Counted from the first letter of the stretch, positions 9,501 through 15,761 are shown. The stretch: 16,362 nucleotides of DNA from CAUYUA01 sp963575675 (GCA_963575675.1 CAUYUA010000264.1:1-16362), one strand, 5' to 3'. Translations and numbers: made by a program. The notes: generated by a model not told the origin, from the sequence alone.

Positions 9501-9602
9501 TCGACGATTCATGCTTTGCATCAAACGCGTCCAATACTGACGAATTCTTCCAAACGAAATCGAAAGAGGCCCGAGACCACATTTCCGACCGTAGAGAACC
9601 AT
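6534..9602 (-). CDS. Membrane-bound hybrid sensor histidine kinase
   Basis: The protein has 1022 residues. A membrane segment at about 42-64 and another at about 322-343 enclose a periplasmic sensor of about 255 residues that looks like a dCache/PDC domain. Two PAS domains follow, at about 365-480 and 487-607, then a short coiled coil. The dimerisation domain has SHEIRTP with phospho-acceptor His643. The ATP-binding domain has N760 in the N box, DTGIGIP at 797-803 and GGAGLGL at 826-832. The C-terminal receiver has acidic E907/D908, phospho-acceptor D951, T982 and K1004. No partner response regulator or Hpt gene is nearby, so it is an orphan here, and its signal is unknown. The start is uncertain: GGAGAG lies about 15 bases before the ATG at 9602 and is tied up in a hairpin, while Met28 and Met31 have no better site. 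It converges on the giant adhesin gene; a regulatory link is only a guess. Confidence 0.95.
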   Translation of the reverse strand: MVLYGRKCGLGPLSISFGRIRQYWTRLMQSMNRRVSLLKKSFFVQWLCVTFVVIALGGLIAFHLTNEYALTDARERERLQSNARIVSRNLSQQLMVMYTALAGIRGDVERDDGAFDSRFLKRMGDLIIGVRTILVTDSDGVILYANRSELLGKSFSHREWFSRMKRQNSKEIMAISPPFVTSLGVYSMNVSLIVIDNKGEFRGVVSATLDPDYFSTLLESVIYTPDMWLALAHGEGVQFMMTPPRAGQVGKNLAQPGSFFSRHRDSGMMESVMTGVVYATGEERVMVLETIQPAGVMFDFPLVVAVGRRVSEIFAGWRYSAEYLGGVYVLFSVLLIVGVSLAQRRRRSYESRAAQIEQELKENSERLKLAFDAAGIGVWEYVPQTGRVVWDAAMMQMYGVNEANFTFQYEDWRRRVVPEDLEKTQEALKVSIEAAMPFDSIFRIRRGDTGDVRIIHARGRVRFDSSGCLARVIGADKDITLSEQSRRALADRERFLKMVTDAIPGMVAYWNSDLRCVFANASYLLWFGKKPEEIIGVHIQNLLGLELFRRNEPFIRGALQGERQQFERTLIRTDGSTSYTWAQYLPDIEGGEVRGFFVLVTDVTEMKNTQIALENLNEELKTRTEQAEVATKIKSAFLANMSHEIRTPITGVLGMADLLRQTSLTSEQIDYLDTLSSSARSLLVILNDILDLSKMESGMLSLENVGFDLHQLVDRVVKLLKSTISVKDIDLVVHLAEDVPVMVVGDPGRLQQILYNLIGNAIKFTEKGFVSLCLSLVVENGADEERKIETVCIEIEDTGIGIPADRIDMLFRPFSQIDESSSRRFGGAGLGLVITKRLVEVMGGRIGVKSVLGVGSTFWFTLPFQKAQAASALLPCVQNVGSVNSAVPAVADANMDAGPCLRILLAEDNLINQRLVCAMLEKFGHCVVIVDNGREAVEAVEAATFDVVLMDMQMPEMDGETATMLIRALPPLKSRLPIFAFTADVLPEHQERYMRAGVDGFVPKPIDWVALREILKTIPVAS

Positions 9603-9762
9603 AAGAAGAGGAGAAGAAAACTCTCCTTATTCGCGAAGCGGCCTTCCTTTGGAATCGTTTGCTTCTGAACGACGTGATGAAAATCCAAAACAGAGGGTGA
9701 ATAAAAATCAAACACAAAACAAATGAAAAATTTTCTGAGCTTTACCCGCAAAACACGCATCA
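9603..9762. other. Kinase leader region, no gene
   Basis: This AT-rich stretch should hold the kinase promoter on the - strand, but I see no clear -35/-10 pair. Just before the kinase start, GGAGA (9622-9618) pairs with TCTCC (9610-9606), and flanking ATAA with TTAT, forming an imperfect hairpin that ends at the start codon. With copy C and the prpE terminator it makes up the 409-base gap between the two genes. No RNA gene is evident. Confidence 0.4.
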
Positions 9763-9957
9763 TATACTTCGTTTACTCGGAAACCCGAAAAAAGATGCAA
9801 AAACACAGGCCGGAACTCTGCCCCGGCCCCGCCAAAGGCCGAGAGGTCTTTGGAAATCACGACTTGGAAACTTATAACAACCGAAGCGCAAAGGCCGTTT
9901 CAGTCCGACAAAGCCGCCAAGTCCTTTCCAAGGTTTTGATCGAACAGAGTCTGTAAA
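9763..9957 (+). repeat. Dispersed intergenic element, copy C (most diverged)
   Basis: TATACT at 9763-9768 starts the shared region, and GATCGAAC at 9938-9945 is near its end, followed by an A-rich tail. Over the 104-base core from 9814, hand counts give about 76% identity to copy A and 66% to copy B, with no gaps. The hairpin at 9832-9853 has changed in two places. The loop is GAGA instead of GGGA, still a GNRA loop. One stem C has become T, which gives a G-U pair if the + strand is transcribed but an A-C mismatch on the - strand. Both changes keep the + strand RNA fold. A 77-codon open frame from 9723 covers the element but its frame is broken in the other copies. Confidence 0.83.
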
Positions 9958-9999
9958 AATTAAAAAAAGGACGCCGTCGATTAAGAACAGCGCCCTTTT
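9958..9999 (-). terminator. Intrinsic terminator of prpE
   Basis: On the - strand AAAAGGGCGC pairs with GCGTCCTTTT, allowing one G-U pair, around a loop of about 15 bases, and is followed by a run of seven T and further T-rich sequence. It begins 12 bases after the prpE stop codon. Together with the repeat copy it separates prpE from the kinase gene. Confidence 0.85.
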
Positions 10000-10011
10000 C
10001 GTTCTCTTGGA

Positions 10012-11925
10012 TTACGCCGGATCGACGGAGGTCTTAGCATAACCCAGGGTTTTTAACGCCTGAGAAATTTCCGGCAAAATCGCCGGGTCATCGATCGTAG
10101 CGGGCATTTTGTACGGCGTACTATCGGCGATTTTCTGCATGGTGCCTCGCAGAATCTTGCCCGAGCGCGTCTTCGGCAAGCGATCAATGACCACGGCCTG
10201 CTTGAAGAAAGCGACGGGACCGATTTGATCACGAACCAACTGAACAATTTCCTTCACGATAACGTCGTTATCGCGTTTGACGCCGGCCTTCAACACGACG
10301 AAGCCAAGCGGAACTTGCCCTTTCATTTCGTCGGCGACGCCAATAACGGCGCATTCGGCGACGTCCTTATGCGAGGCCAAGACTTCTTCCATGGCGCCGG
10401 TGGAAAGACGATGTCCCGCGACGTTAATGATGTCGTCGGTGCGGGCCATAATGCTGATATAGCCGTCACTATCCATGAATCCGGCGTCGCCGGTTTGGTA
10501 GTAACCGGGATAATCGCTCATGTATGACTTAATGAAGCGCTCTTCGGCGTTCCATAAAGTGGGAAGCGATCCCGGAGGCAACGGCAACTTGACTGAAATA
10601 GCGCCGATGTCGCCACGCGGCACTTCTTGGTTTTCGGCATTGAGAACGCGGACGTCCCAACCAGGCATCGGCTTGGTGGCCGAGCCGTATTTAATCGGAA
10701 ACAGATGAACGCCCAACGGATTTCCAGAGATCGCCCAACCGGTTTCGGTCTGCCACCAATGGTCGATCACCGGGACGTTCAGGGCGTCTTCGGCCCAACG
10801 CAGAGTGTCCGGATCGGATCGCTCTCCCGCCAAGAACAAAGCGCGGAAACGCGACAGATCGTATTTTTTTATCAGCTCGGCGTTTGGATCCTCGCGCTTA
10901 ATGGCGCGGAAGGCCGTCGGAGCGGTAAACAAGGTGCAGACTTTGTATTGGCTGATGACGCGCCAGAAAGCGCCGGCGTCCGGAGTTCCAACCGGCTTTC
11001 CCTCGTAGACCAAGGTGGTGCAGCCATAGAACAATGGGCCATACACGATGTAAGAGTGGCCAACCACCCAACCCACATCGGAAGCAGCCCAATAGACGTC
11101 GCCGGGCCTGACGTTGTAGATGTTGCGCATCGTCCAATTGAGCGCCACGGCGTGACCGCCGTTGTCGCGCACAATGCCCTTGGGCTGGCCGGTGGTGCCG
11201 GAAGTGTAGAGAATATAGAGAGGGTCGGTGGCCTCGACCGAGACGCACTCGGCGGGAATCGCGGAGACTTCGGCCTGCGCCCAATCGACGTCGCGCCCTT
11301 CGACCATCGAAGCGACGACTTGCGGTCTTTGGAAGACAACGCAATGATCGGGTTTATGCGAAGCTTGCTCGATGGCGGAATCAAGCATCGGCTTGTAGGG
11401 CAGAACTTTTTTACCCTCAATCCCGCACGAGGCGGAAACAATGACGCGCGGCTTTGCGTCATTGATGCGGGTCGCAAGCTCGCTGGGAGCGAAGCCGCCA
11501 AACACCACCGAATGCACCGCGCCCAAACGAGCGCACGCCAACATCGCAACCACAGATTGCGGGATCATCGGCATGTAGAGGATGACGCGGTCACCCTTGG
11601 CGACTCCCAAACCACGCAAAACACCCGCGAACGAGGCGACGCGCTTTTGAAGCTGAGCGTAGGTGATGGTTTCAGAGACTTCAGTCACAGGGCTGTCGTA
11701 GATGATCGCGGGCTGATCGCCGCGTCCGCCTTCGACATGACGATCGACCGCATTGTAGCAAGTGTTCAACTGCCCGCCACGAAACCAACGGTAGAACGGT
11801 GGATTGGACGAATCGAGGACTTTGTCCCAACGCTTATTCCAATGAATCCCTTCGGCAGCTTCTCCCCAAAATCCCTCGGGATCGGAAATCGACCGTTGAA
11901 ACATTTGATCATAAAGATTGGTCAT
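10012..11925 (-). CDS. prpE: Propionyl-CoA synthetase (acyl-CoA synthetase, PrpE type)
   Basis: The enzyme activates propionate to propionyl-CoA with ATP and CoA through an acyl-adenylate, in the cytoplasm. The start at 11925 is chosen because AAGAAGG (11938-11932) lies six bases before the ATG; it gives 637 residues, close to the E. coli enzyme (about 628). An upstream in-frame ATG at 12054 has no such site. Visible motifs are the phosphate loop YTSGTTGQPKG at 240-250, DHWWQTETGW at 388-397, YQTGD at 476-480, the hinge region with GHR at 504-506, and RSGK at 587-590 with K590 as the adenylation lysine and possible acylation site. The segment VFGGFAPSELATRINDAKPR near 141-160 is shared by the wider Acs/PrpE family. 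Close acetyl-CoA synthetase activity cannot be excluded. No methylcitrate genes are nearby, so it is a single gene with its own terminator and a probable operator. Confidence 0.92.
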   Translation of the reverse strand: MTNLYDQMFQRSISDPEGFWGEAAEGIHWNKRWDKVLDSSNPPFYRWFRGGQLNTCYNAVDRHVEGGRGDQPAIIYDSPVTEVSETITYAQLQKRVASFAGVLRGLGVAKGDRVILYMPMIPQSVVAMLACARLGAVHSVVFGGFAPSELATRINDAKPRVIVSASCGIEGKKVLPYKPMLDSAIEQASHKPDHCVVFQRPQVVASMVEGRDVDWAQAEVSAIPAECVSVEATDPLYILYTSGTTGQPKGIVRDNGGHAVALNWTMRNIYNVRPGDVYWAASDVGWVVGHSYIVYGPLFYGCTTLVYEGKPVGTPDAGAFWRVISQYKVCTLFTAPTAFRAIKREDPNAELIKKYDLSRFRALFLAGERSDPDTLRWAEDALNVPVIDHWWQTETGWAISGNPLGVHLFPIKYGSATKPMPGWDVRVLNAENQEVPRGDIGAISVKLPLPPGSLPTLWNAEERFIKSYMSDYPGYYQTGDAGFMDSDGYISIMARTDDIINVAGHRLSTGAMEEVLASHKDVAECAVIGVADEMKGQVPLGFVVLKAGVKRDNDVIVKEIVQLVRDQIGPVAFFKQAVVIDRLPKTRSGKILRGTMQKIADSTPYKMPATIDDPAILPEISQALKTLGYAKTSVDPA

Positions 11926-11942
11926 GGCGTACCTTCTTGATA

Positions 11943-11977
11943 AAGTCCCCTGGACAAAATCGAAGTCCCCTGGACAA
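11943..11977 (-). promoter_or_regulatory. Pair of exact 15-bp direct repeats before prpE, likely operator
   Basis: The + strand 15-mer AAGTCCCCTGGACAA occurs at 11943-11957 and again at 11963-11977, exactly 20 bp apart, about two helical turns. Each copy has the palindromic arms GTCC and GGAC with a 3-base centre. The nearer copy ends 17 bases before the prpE start and just before the ribosome-binding site. This fits a repressor binding side by side on one DNA face, or two small GGA-containing hairpins in the mRNA leader. The regulator is unknown. Confidence 0.55.
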
Positions 11978-12174
11978 TAACGCGAGCGAATCCCCCTTGC
12001 GTCGATCGGCTTATACGACCGTCTCGACCGACATTCCGCCTGTTGTTGGCGCAAAGAGAGTTTGCGACAAATCGAGACGGGATTGCAACAGAATCACGCT
12101 AATCGCATGTGCGGAAAATAGTTCTTGCAACCGCGAAAAGTAGAAAGAAATCCGAACTCGGAGGTGAAATGGCG
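11978..12174. other. prpE upstream region, no gene
   Basis: The space between the methyltransferase stop codon and the prpE direct repeats should hold the prpE promoter on the - strand. I see a TATAAG box (complement of 12012-12017) but no good partner at the -35 distance. Two TTGCAA palindromes lie at 12083-12088 and 12125-12130, 42 bp apart. A short TCCG/CGGA hairpin followed by a T-rich stretch, about 20 bases past the methyltransferase stop, might be a weak terminator. Confidence 0.35.
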
Positions 12175-12753
12175 TTAAGGAAGCCACCCAAGACAAGGAG
12201 CGCCGCTATGGTGAGCGTCCCAGATGTACCAAGCAAAATTATGCCGGGGAGAGTTGCCGGTGTTCTGCATCCAACGCGGTCGAGAGGTCAGTGTTAACTT
12301 TAAAGCAAACTCCGGACGTTCGAACAAAAGACGCCGTTTCTTGGCGCAATCGAACTCATGACGCAGCAACATCGCCACCATCCCGCCGATTTCCGCCGAA
12401 AGCGCCAGAGACAACGCATGCGCGACGAAATTTTCTCCGATATGATAGGGCGGATTGGTGACAATCGAGATTGAGCCGCCCATCATGGCGCGGCAATCAA
12501 GGAAATTAACGACGTTCGCGACGCGCGGATCGATATCGCTTTCGATCACGTCGTAACCGCCGGCGCGCAACACGGCGCTCATACGCCCCAGACCGGCGGC
12601 GGGCTCCCAGATTGCGCCGCGAAATTTGACGCGACTCAATAACGCTTCCGTACACCAGTCCGGCGTGTAATAGGCGTCGTTATCCATTCTATCGAACGTC
12701 AACTGGCGATACATCGCCGGATCTTTGGTCGGCGCCTGCTTTGTTGTGACCAC
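12175..12753 (-). CDS. Small solitary adenine-type DNA methyltransferase, phage-like
   Basis: The product has 192 residues. The DNA-methyltransferase hallmarks are EPAAGLGR at 50-57 (S-adenosylmethionine-binding motif I) and NPPY at 100-103 (motif IV, the N6-adenine or N4-cytosine catalytic motif). YYTPDW at 28-33 is a typical lead-in, and the aromatic C-terminal segment HNFAWYIWD is found in small phage and prophage enzymes of this type. The start is GTG at 12753, with GAGG about nine bases before it; Met14 is an alternative. No restriction gene and no other phage gene is in the window, so it is an orphan, perhaps a leftover of a prophage or an epigenetic regulator. It has a separate strong promoter and lies between two housekeeping genes. 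The target site cannot be read from sequence. Confidence 0.8.
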   Translation of the reverse strand: MVTTKQAPTKDPAMYRQLTFDRMDNDAYYTPDWCTEALLSRVKFRGAIWEPAAGLGRMSAVLRAGGYDVIESDIDPRVANVVNFLDCRAMMGGSISIVTNPPYHIGENFVAHALSLALSAEIGGMVAMLLRHEFDCAKKRRLLFERPEFALKLTLTSRPRWMQNTGNSPRHNFAWYIWDAHHSGAPCLGWLP

Positions 12754-12769
12754 GGCTGCTCACCTCAAG

Positions 12770-12798
12770 ATTTTACGAACTCCAGATCATGGTTTCAA
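12770..12798 (-). promoter_or_regulatory. Strong sigma-70-type promoter of the methyltransferase gene
   Basis: On the - strand TTGAAA (12798-12793) and TAAAAT (12775-12770) are separated by 17 bases; each box matches consensus at five of six positions. The expected transcription start is near 12763, only about ten bases before the GTG at 12753. The transcript would then be nearly leaderless and would lose part of the GAGG site, so either the real start of transcription is a few bases earlier or translation begins elsewhere. Confidence 0.6.
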
Positions 12799-12841
12799 AG
12801 AGCAACCCATCTCGTTTTAACTGACCTCCGGCGGGAAGACA

Positions 12842-12866
12842 CAGGGGGAAAACCGACATCCCCCTG
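12842..12866 (-). terminator. Perfect 8-bp hairpin between purA and the methyltransferase gene
   Basis: CAGGGGGA and TCCCCCTG pair perfectly around a 9-base loop. It lies about 70 bases past the purA stop codon and upstream of the methyltransferase promoter. There is no T run after it on either strand, so it may be a factor-dependent terminator, an mRNA 3'-end stabiliser, or a protein site. Confidence 0.4.
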
Positions 12867-12903
12867 ATTCCTCCGCTTCCTCAACTTTTAGGCGGCGCCC
12901 CCA

Positions 12904-12947
12904 CGAAGCGCCCCTTCCCGCTAAGCGCCCCTCTCCGCTAAGCGCCC
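12904..12947. repeat. 17-bp tandem repeat that includes the purA stop codon
   Basis: Units of 17 bp lie at 12904-12920 and 12921-12937, and the first ten bases of a third, CTAAGCGCCC, are the end of purA at 12938-12947. The first two units differ at three positions. On the - strand the purA ending GGGCGCTTAG is thus repeated downstream, once exactly and once with TAG changed to TCG. Because 17 is not a multiple of three, the copies are out of frame with each other. Slipped duplication of the gene end is the simplest explanation. Confidence 0.75.
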
Positions 12948-14233
12948 ATGAAAGGGTCTTGAATCAAAATCGTGTCGTCGCGCTCCGGACTGGTCGACAC
13001 CATCGTCACGGGAGCTTCAATCAGCTCTTCAATGCGACGAATGTACTTGACCGCCATCGCCGGCAATCGCGCCCAAGACCGCACGCCTCGCGAACTCTCG
13101 CGCCAGCCTTCCATCGTCTCATAAATCGGCTCGACCACAGCCTGAATCGCCGGATTCGCCGGAAGGTGACTCAATTCCTCGCCCTGATAACGATAACCGA
13201 CGCACACTTTCAGGTTGTCCAACCCATCGAGCACGTCGAGTTTGGTCAAAGCGACGCCATTAATGCCGCCAACCTTCACCGCTTGCCGCACCAACACGGC
13301 GTCGAACCACCCGCAGCGACGCTTGCGCCCCGTAACGGTTCCGAACTCGTGACCACGCCGCCCGATAAGCTCTCCGACCTCATTGATCTGCTCGGTGGGA
13401 AACGGCCCGGCGCCCACGCGAGTGGTGTAAGCCTTTGCAATTCCCAGAACCGACCCAACCACGCCGGGACCGACTCCACTGCCGGAAGCCGCTTGCCCAG
13501 CCACGGTGTTGGAAGACGTCACGAAAGGATAAGTGCCGTGATCGATGTCGAGCATCGCTCCTTGAGCGCCTTCAAACAGAATTTTCTTACCGACGCGACG
13601 AAACTCGTCAAGCCGCCGCCAAACCACGGAGGCGTAAGGCAGAATGCGAGGGGCAATTTCCTTCAACGGCTCCAAAAGATCGTTGCAAGTCATCTCCTCG
13701 GCGCCCAAACCGCGCAGAATCAGGTTATGGTGAGCCAGAAGATGATCGATTTTGTCGGGCAGCGCAGCGATATCCGTCAAATCGCATAACCGAATCGCGC
13801 GTCGAGCGACTTTGTCCTCGTAGGCCGGACCGATGCCTCGCCCCGTGGTTCCGATTCGGCGATCGCCGCGCGCGACTTCGCGAGCGCGATCAACGGCGCC
13901 GTGAACCGGCAAAATCAACACGGCGTTTTCAGCGATCAATAAGGTTTCGGGCGTCACCGCCACGCCCTTAGAGATCACGGTTTCGATCTCCTTCAGCAAA
14001 GCCCACGGATCGACCACGACGCCGTTGCCGATTACGGAAGTCTTGCCCGCGCGAACCACGCCGGAAGGCAACAGACTCATACGATACTCGACGCCGTTGA
14101 TGACCAGGGTGTGACCAGCGTTGTGACCGCCCTGAAACCGCACCACGACGTCGGCTCGGCTAGAGAGCCAGTCAACGATCTTTCCTTTGCCTTCATCGCC
14201 CCATTGGGCGCCCACCACCGCCACATTGGCCAT
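12938..14233 (-). CDS. purA: Adenylosuccinate synthetase
   Basis: PurA joins IMP and aspartate with GTP to form adenylosuccinate, the first committed step to AMP, as a cytoplasmic homodimer. The start at 14233 gives 431 residues, the usual length, and has GGAGAG (14245-14240) six bases before it; an in-frame ATG 16 codons upstream lacks support. Motifs seen are GAQWGDEGKGK at 8-18 with catalytic D13, GGHNAGHT at 35-42 with catalytic H41, the IGTTGRGIGPAYEDK segment that contacts IMP, EGAQGAMLDIDHGTYPFVTSSN, and the C-terminal STSPERDDTI. All key residues are intact. hisZ lies 239 bases upstream on the same strand but is separated by a terminator, so purA probably uses a promoter within 14234-14391, where I see none that is clear. 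The purA-hisZ pairing is, as I recall, common in related alphaproteobacteria. Confidence 0.98.
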   Translation of the reverse strand: MANVAVVGAQWGDEGKGKIVDWLSSRADVVVRFQGGHNAGHTLVINGVEYRMSLLPSGVVRAGKTSVIGNGVVVDPWALLKEIETVISKGVAVTPETLLIAENAVLILPVHGAVDRAREVARGDRRIGTTGRGIGPAYEDKVARRAIRLCDLTDIAALPDKIDHLLAHHNLILRGLGAEEMTCNDLLEPLKEIAPRILPYASVVWRRLDEFRRVGKKILFEGAQGAMLDIDHGTYPFVTSSNTVAGQAASGSGVGPGVVGSVLGIAKAYTTRVGAGPFPTEQINEVGELIGRRGHEFGTVTGRKRRCGWFDAVLVRQAVKVGGINGVALTKLDVLDGLDNLKVCVGYRYQGEELSHLPANPAIQAVVEPIYETMEGWRESSRGVRSWARLPAMAVKYIRRIEELIEAPVTMVSTSPERDDTILIQDPFMGA

Positions 14234-14391
14234 TCTATTCTCTCCGCTGCTCTCCGCGCGCCCACGCCGAAGCCGAGCCAATCTCCGGCAACGGATTCGG
14301 GCTCGGCGTTCTGAAGCGTTTCGGCGAAGACTTTTGACGTCAAGGATATCGAAATATCGTTTGAGGCCGCTCGATACATAAAGAAGGGTTC

Positions 14392-14414
14392 AAAAAAAAC
14401 AGAAAAACTCTGTT
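14392..14414 (-). terminator. Intrinsic terminator of hisZ
   Basis: On the - strand AACAGA (14414-14409) pairs with TCTGTT (14403-14398) around the loop GTTTT, and T residues continue to 14392. The stem is short and AT-rich, but the T run is good. It lies about 60 bases after the hisZ stop codon and separates it from purA. Confidence 0.65.
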
Positions 14415-14472
14415 GCAAATCCGCTTTCTTTCGGTCGAGTCGGTCGGCGCTGTTTCGGTTTCTTTCAGGTCT

Positions 14473-15663
14473 TCAGGATGGAGTGTTTTTCTCGACGACC
14501 GCCGATTCGCCAAGAGGAACGGCCACCCCATCAATCAAAACATGGTCACACCCCAAACGACGCGCTTCCGCTTTCAGGTCGACGACAGGCTCCAGCCCAG
14601 AGACCGTCACCCACTCGCCGCCACGCCAAGCCTCCGTCGCCGAAACCGAAGTCCCGACGGGAACAAACAAACGGCGCGCCGGAGCCGGAGCCGGAACCGC
14701 GCGCAACACCGTGTCGGCGTAAAGCGTGAATCCCGTAGCGGGCTCGCCTGCGACTCCCTGAGCGCTCCCGGCGCGATAACGGCCGCCGAATCCCAGCTCG
14801 CCACGCACGTCGCGCGCGAAGAAAGTAAACGAAACGCCGGTTTGATATTCAAAACCGCGCCATTCGGTTAGATCAACGGTCAGAACCAGCTTTTCCGGCG
14901 CGGCCTCCCGCGTCAAACGCACGACTTCGATCAAGCGCCGCCGATCGGGCTCGGCAGACTCGGGCAGCTCCAAACCGGCCAGAATCTGCACCGCGCGCTC
15001 GGCGGGGCCAGAGGCCGACAACAACCAATCCATCAACGGCGCGGCCTTGCGGCAGGCGGAGCGGACGGCGGCCTCGTCTTTATGGTCAAGAGCCTGACGC
15101 AAATCGTTCTGCTCGCGCTCGGACAACCCCAACGACTTGCAGATGGTGGGAACCAAAGTCGGCACGCACAAATCAACCGACAAGTCGCGAACGCCCAAAC
15201 GACTTAAAGCGCGGGCGCCCATCAAGATCACTTCAGCGTCGGCCGCAGGCTGCAACGAGCCGATCAATTCGACGCCCACCTGCCCGAATTGACGTTCGGG
15301 ACGCAGTTGCGACCCCGTAACGCGCAAGACTTGCCCGGCGTAGCACAATCGCAACGGACGAGGCGCTTTGCGCAAGCGCGTGGCGGCGATGCGAGCGATC
15401 TGCGGCGTCATGTCGGAACGAACGCCCATCATGCGTCGAGACACCGGATCCATCAGACGAAACGTCTGTTTCGCCAGAGCCACGCCCGATCCACTGAGCA
15501 GACTTTCCTCGAATTCGACCAGCGGCGTTTTTATCCGCTCATAGCCGCACCAAGAAAATTCAGCAATCAAGCGTTCGGTCAGCCCGGCTTCGTGGGCGGC
15601 GTCTGGAGGCAGAACATCATGGAGTCCAGCCGGCAGCAACGCGATATGTTCATGGTCGATCAT
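14473..15663 (-). CDS. hisZ: ATP phosphoribosyltransferase regulatory subunit HisZ
   Basis: HisZ is a catalytically inactive paralogue of histidyl-tRNA synthetase that binds short-form HisG and makes it active and histidine-sensitive at the first step of histidine synthesis. The 396 residues show the class II synthetase-like fold: LLPAGLHDVLPPDAA near the N-terminus, YERIKTPLVEFEESL, and the motif-2-like stretch RLMDPVSRRMMGVRSDMTPQIARI around residues 69-92. The protein is short for a true HisRS, and I see no C-terminal anticodon-binding domain, which favours HisZ. The presence of hisZ predicts a short hisG elsewhere in the genome. The ATG at 15663 has no ribosome-binding site that I can see; the preceding bases are A- and C-rich, so initiation may be weak or leaderless. 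It is followed by its own terminator and then purA. Confidence 0.93.
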   Translation of the reverse strand: MIDHEHIALLPAGLHDVLPPDAAHEAGLTERLIAEFSWCGYERIKTPLVEFEESLLSGSGVALAKQTFRLMDPVSRRMMGVRSDMTPQIARIAATRLRKAPRPLRLCYAGQVLRVTGSQLRPERQFGQVGVELIGSLQPAADAEVILMGARALSRLGVRDLSVDLCVPTLVPTICKSLGLSEREQNDLRQALDHKDEAAVRSACRKAAPLMDWLLSASGPAERAVQILAGLELPESAEPDRRRLIEVVRLTREAAPEKLVLTVDLTEWRGFEYQTGVSFTFFARDVRGELGFGGRYRAGSAQGVAGEPATGFTLYADTVLRAVPAPAPARRLFVPVGTSVSATEAWRGGEWVTVSGLEPVVDLKAEARRLGCDHVLIDGVAVPLGESAVVEKNTPS

Positions 15664-15761
15664 GCTACAGTGTTTTCGGTGTTTTCGTCGGGATGGGTTC
15701 AGAGCCGGGTTATGACGATTCGAAAGAAAATTCCAGACAAAAAAAATCCGGGCGACGCCGC

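Noticed and set aside
9723..9956. 77-codon + strand frame covering repeat copy C
   Set aside because: Its frame is broken and lacks a start in the other two copies, so I treat it as part of the element; the coding-like pattern is listed as a finding instead.
10627..11940. 437-codon open frame antisense to prpE
   Set aside because: prpE is intact with all motifs, and long antisense frames are common opposite GC-rich codon-biased genes; no ribosome-binding site.
12169..12297. + strand 42-codon frame with GGAGG four bases before its ATG, antisense to the methyltransferase end
   Set aside because: The Shine-Dalgarno match is good but there is no promoter, the peptide is basic and nondescript, and it lies fully over a conserved C-terminal part of the methyltransferase.
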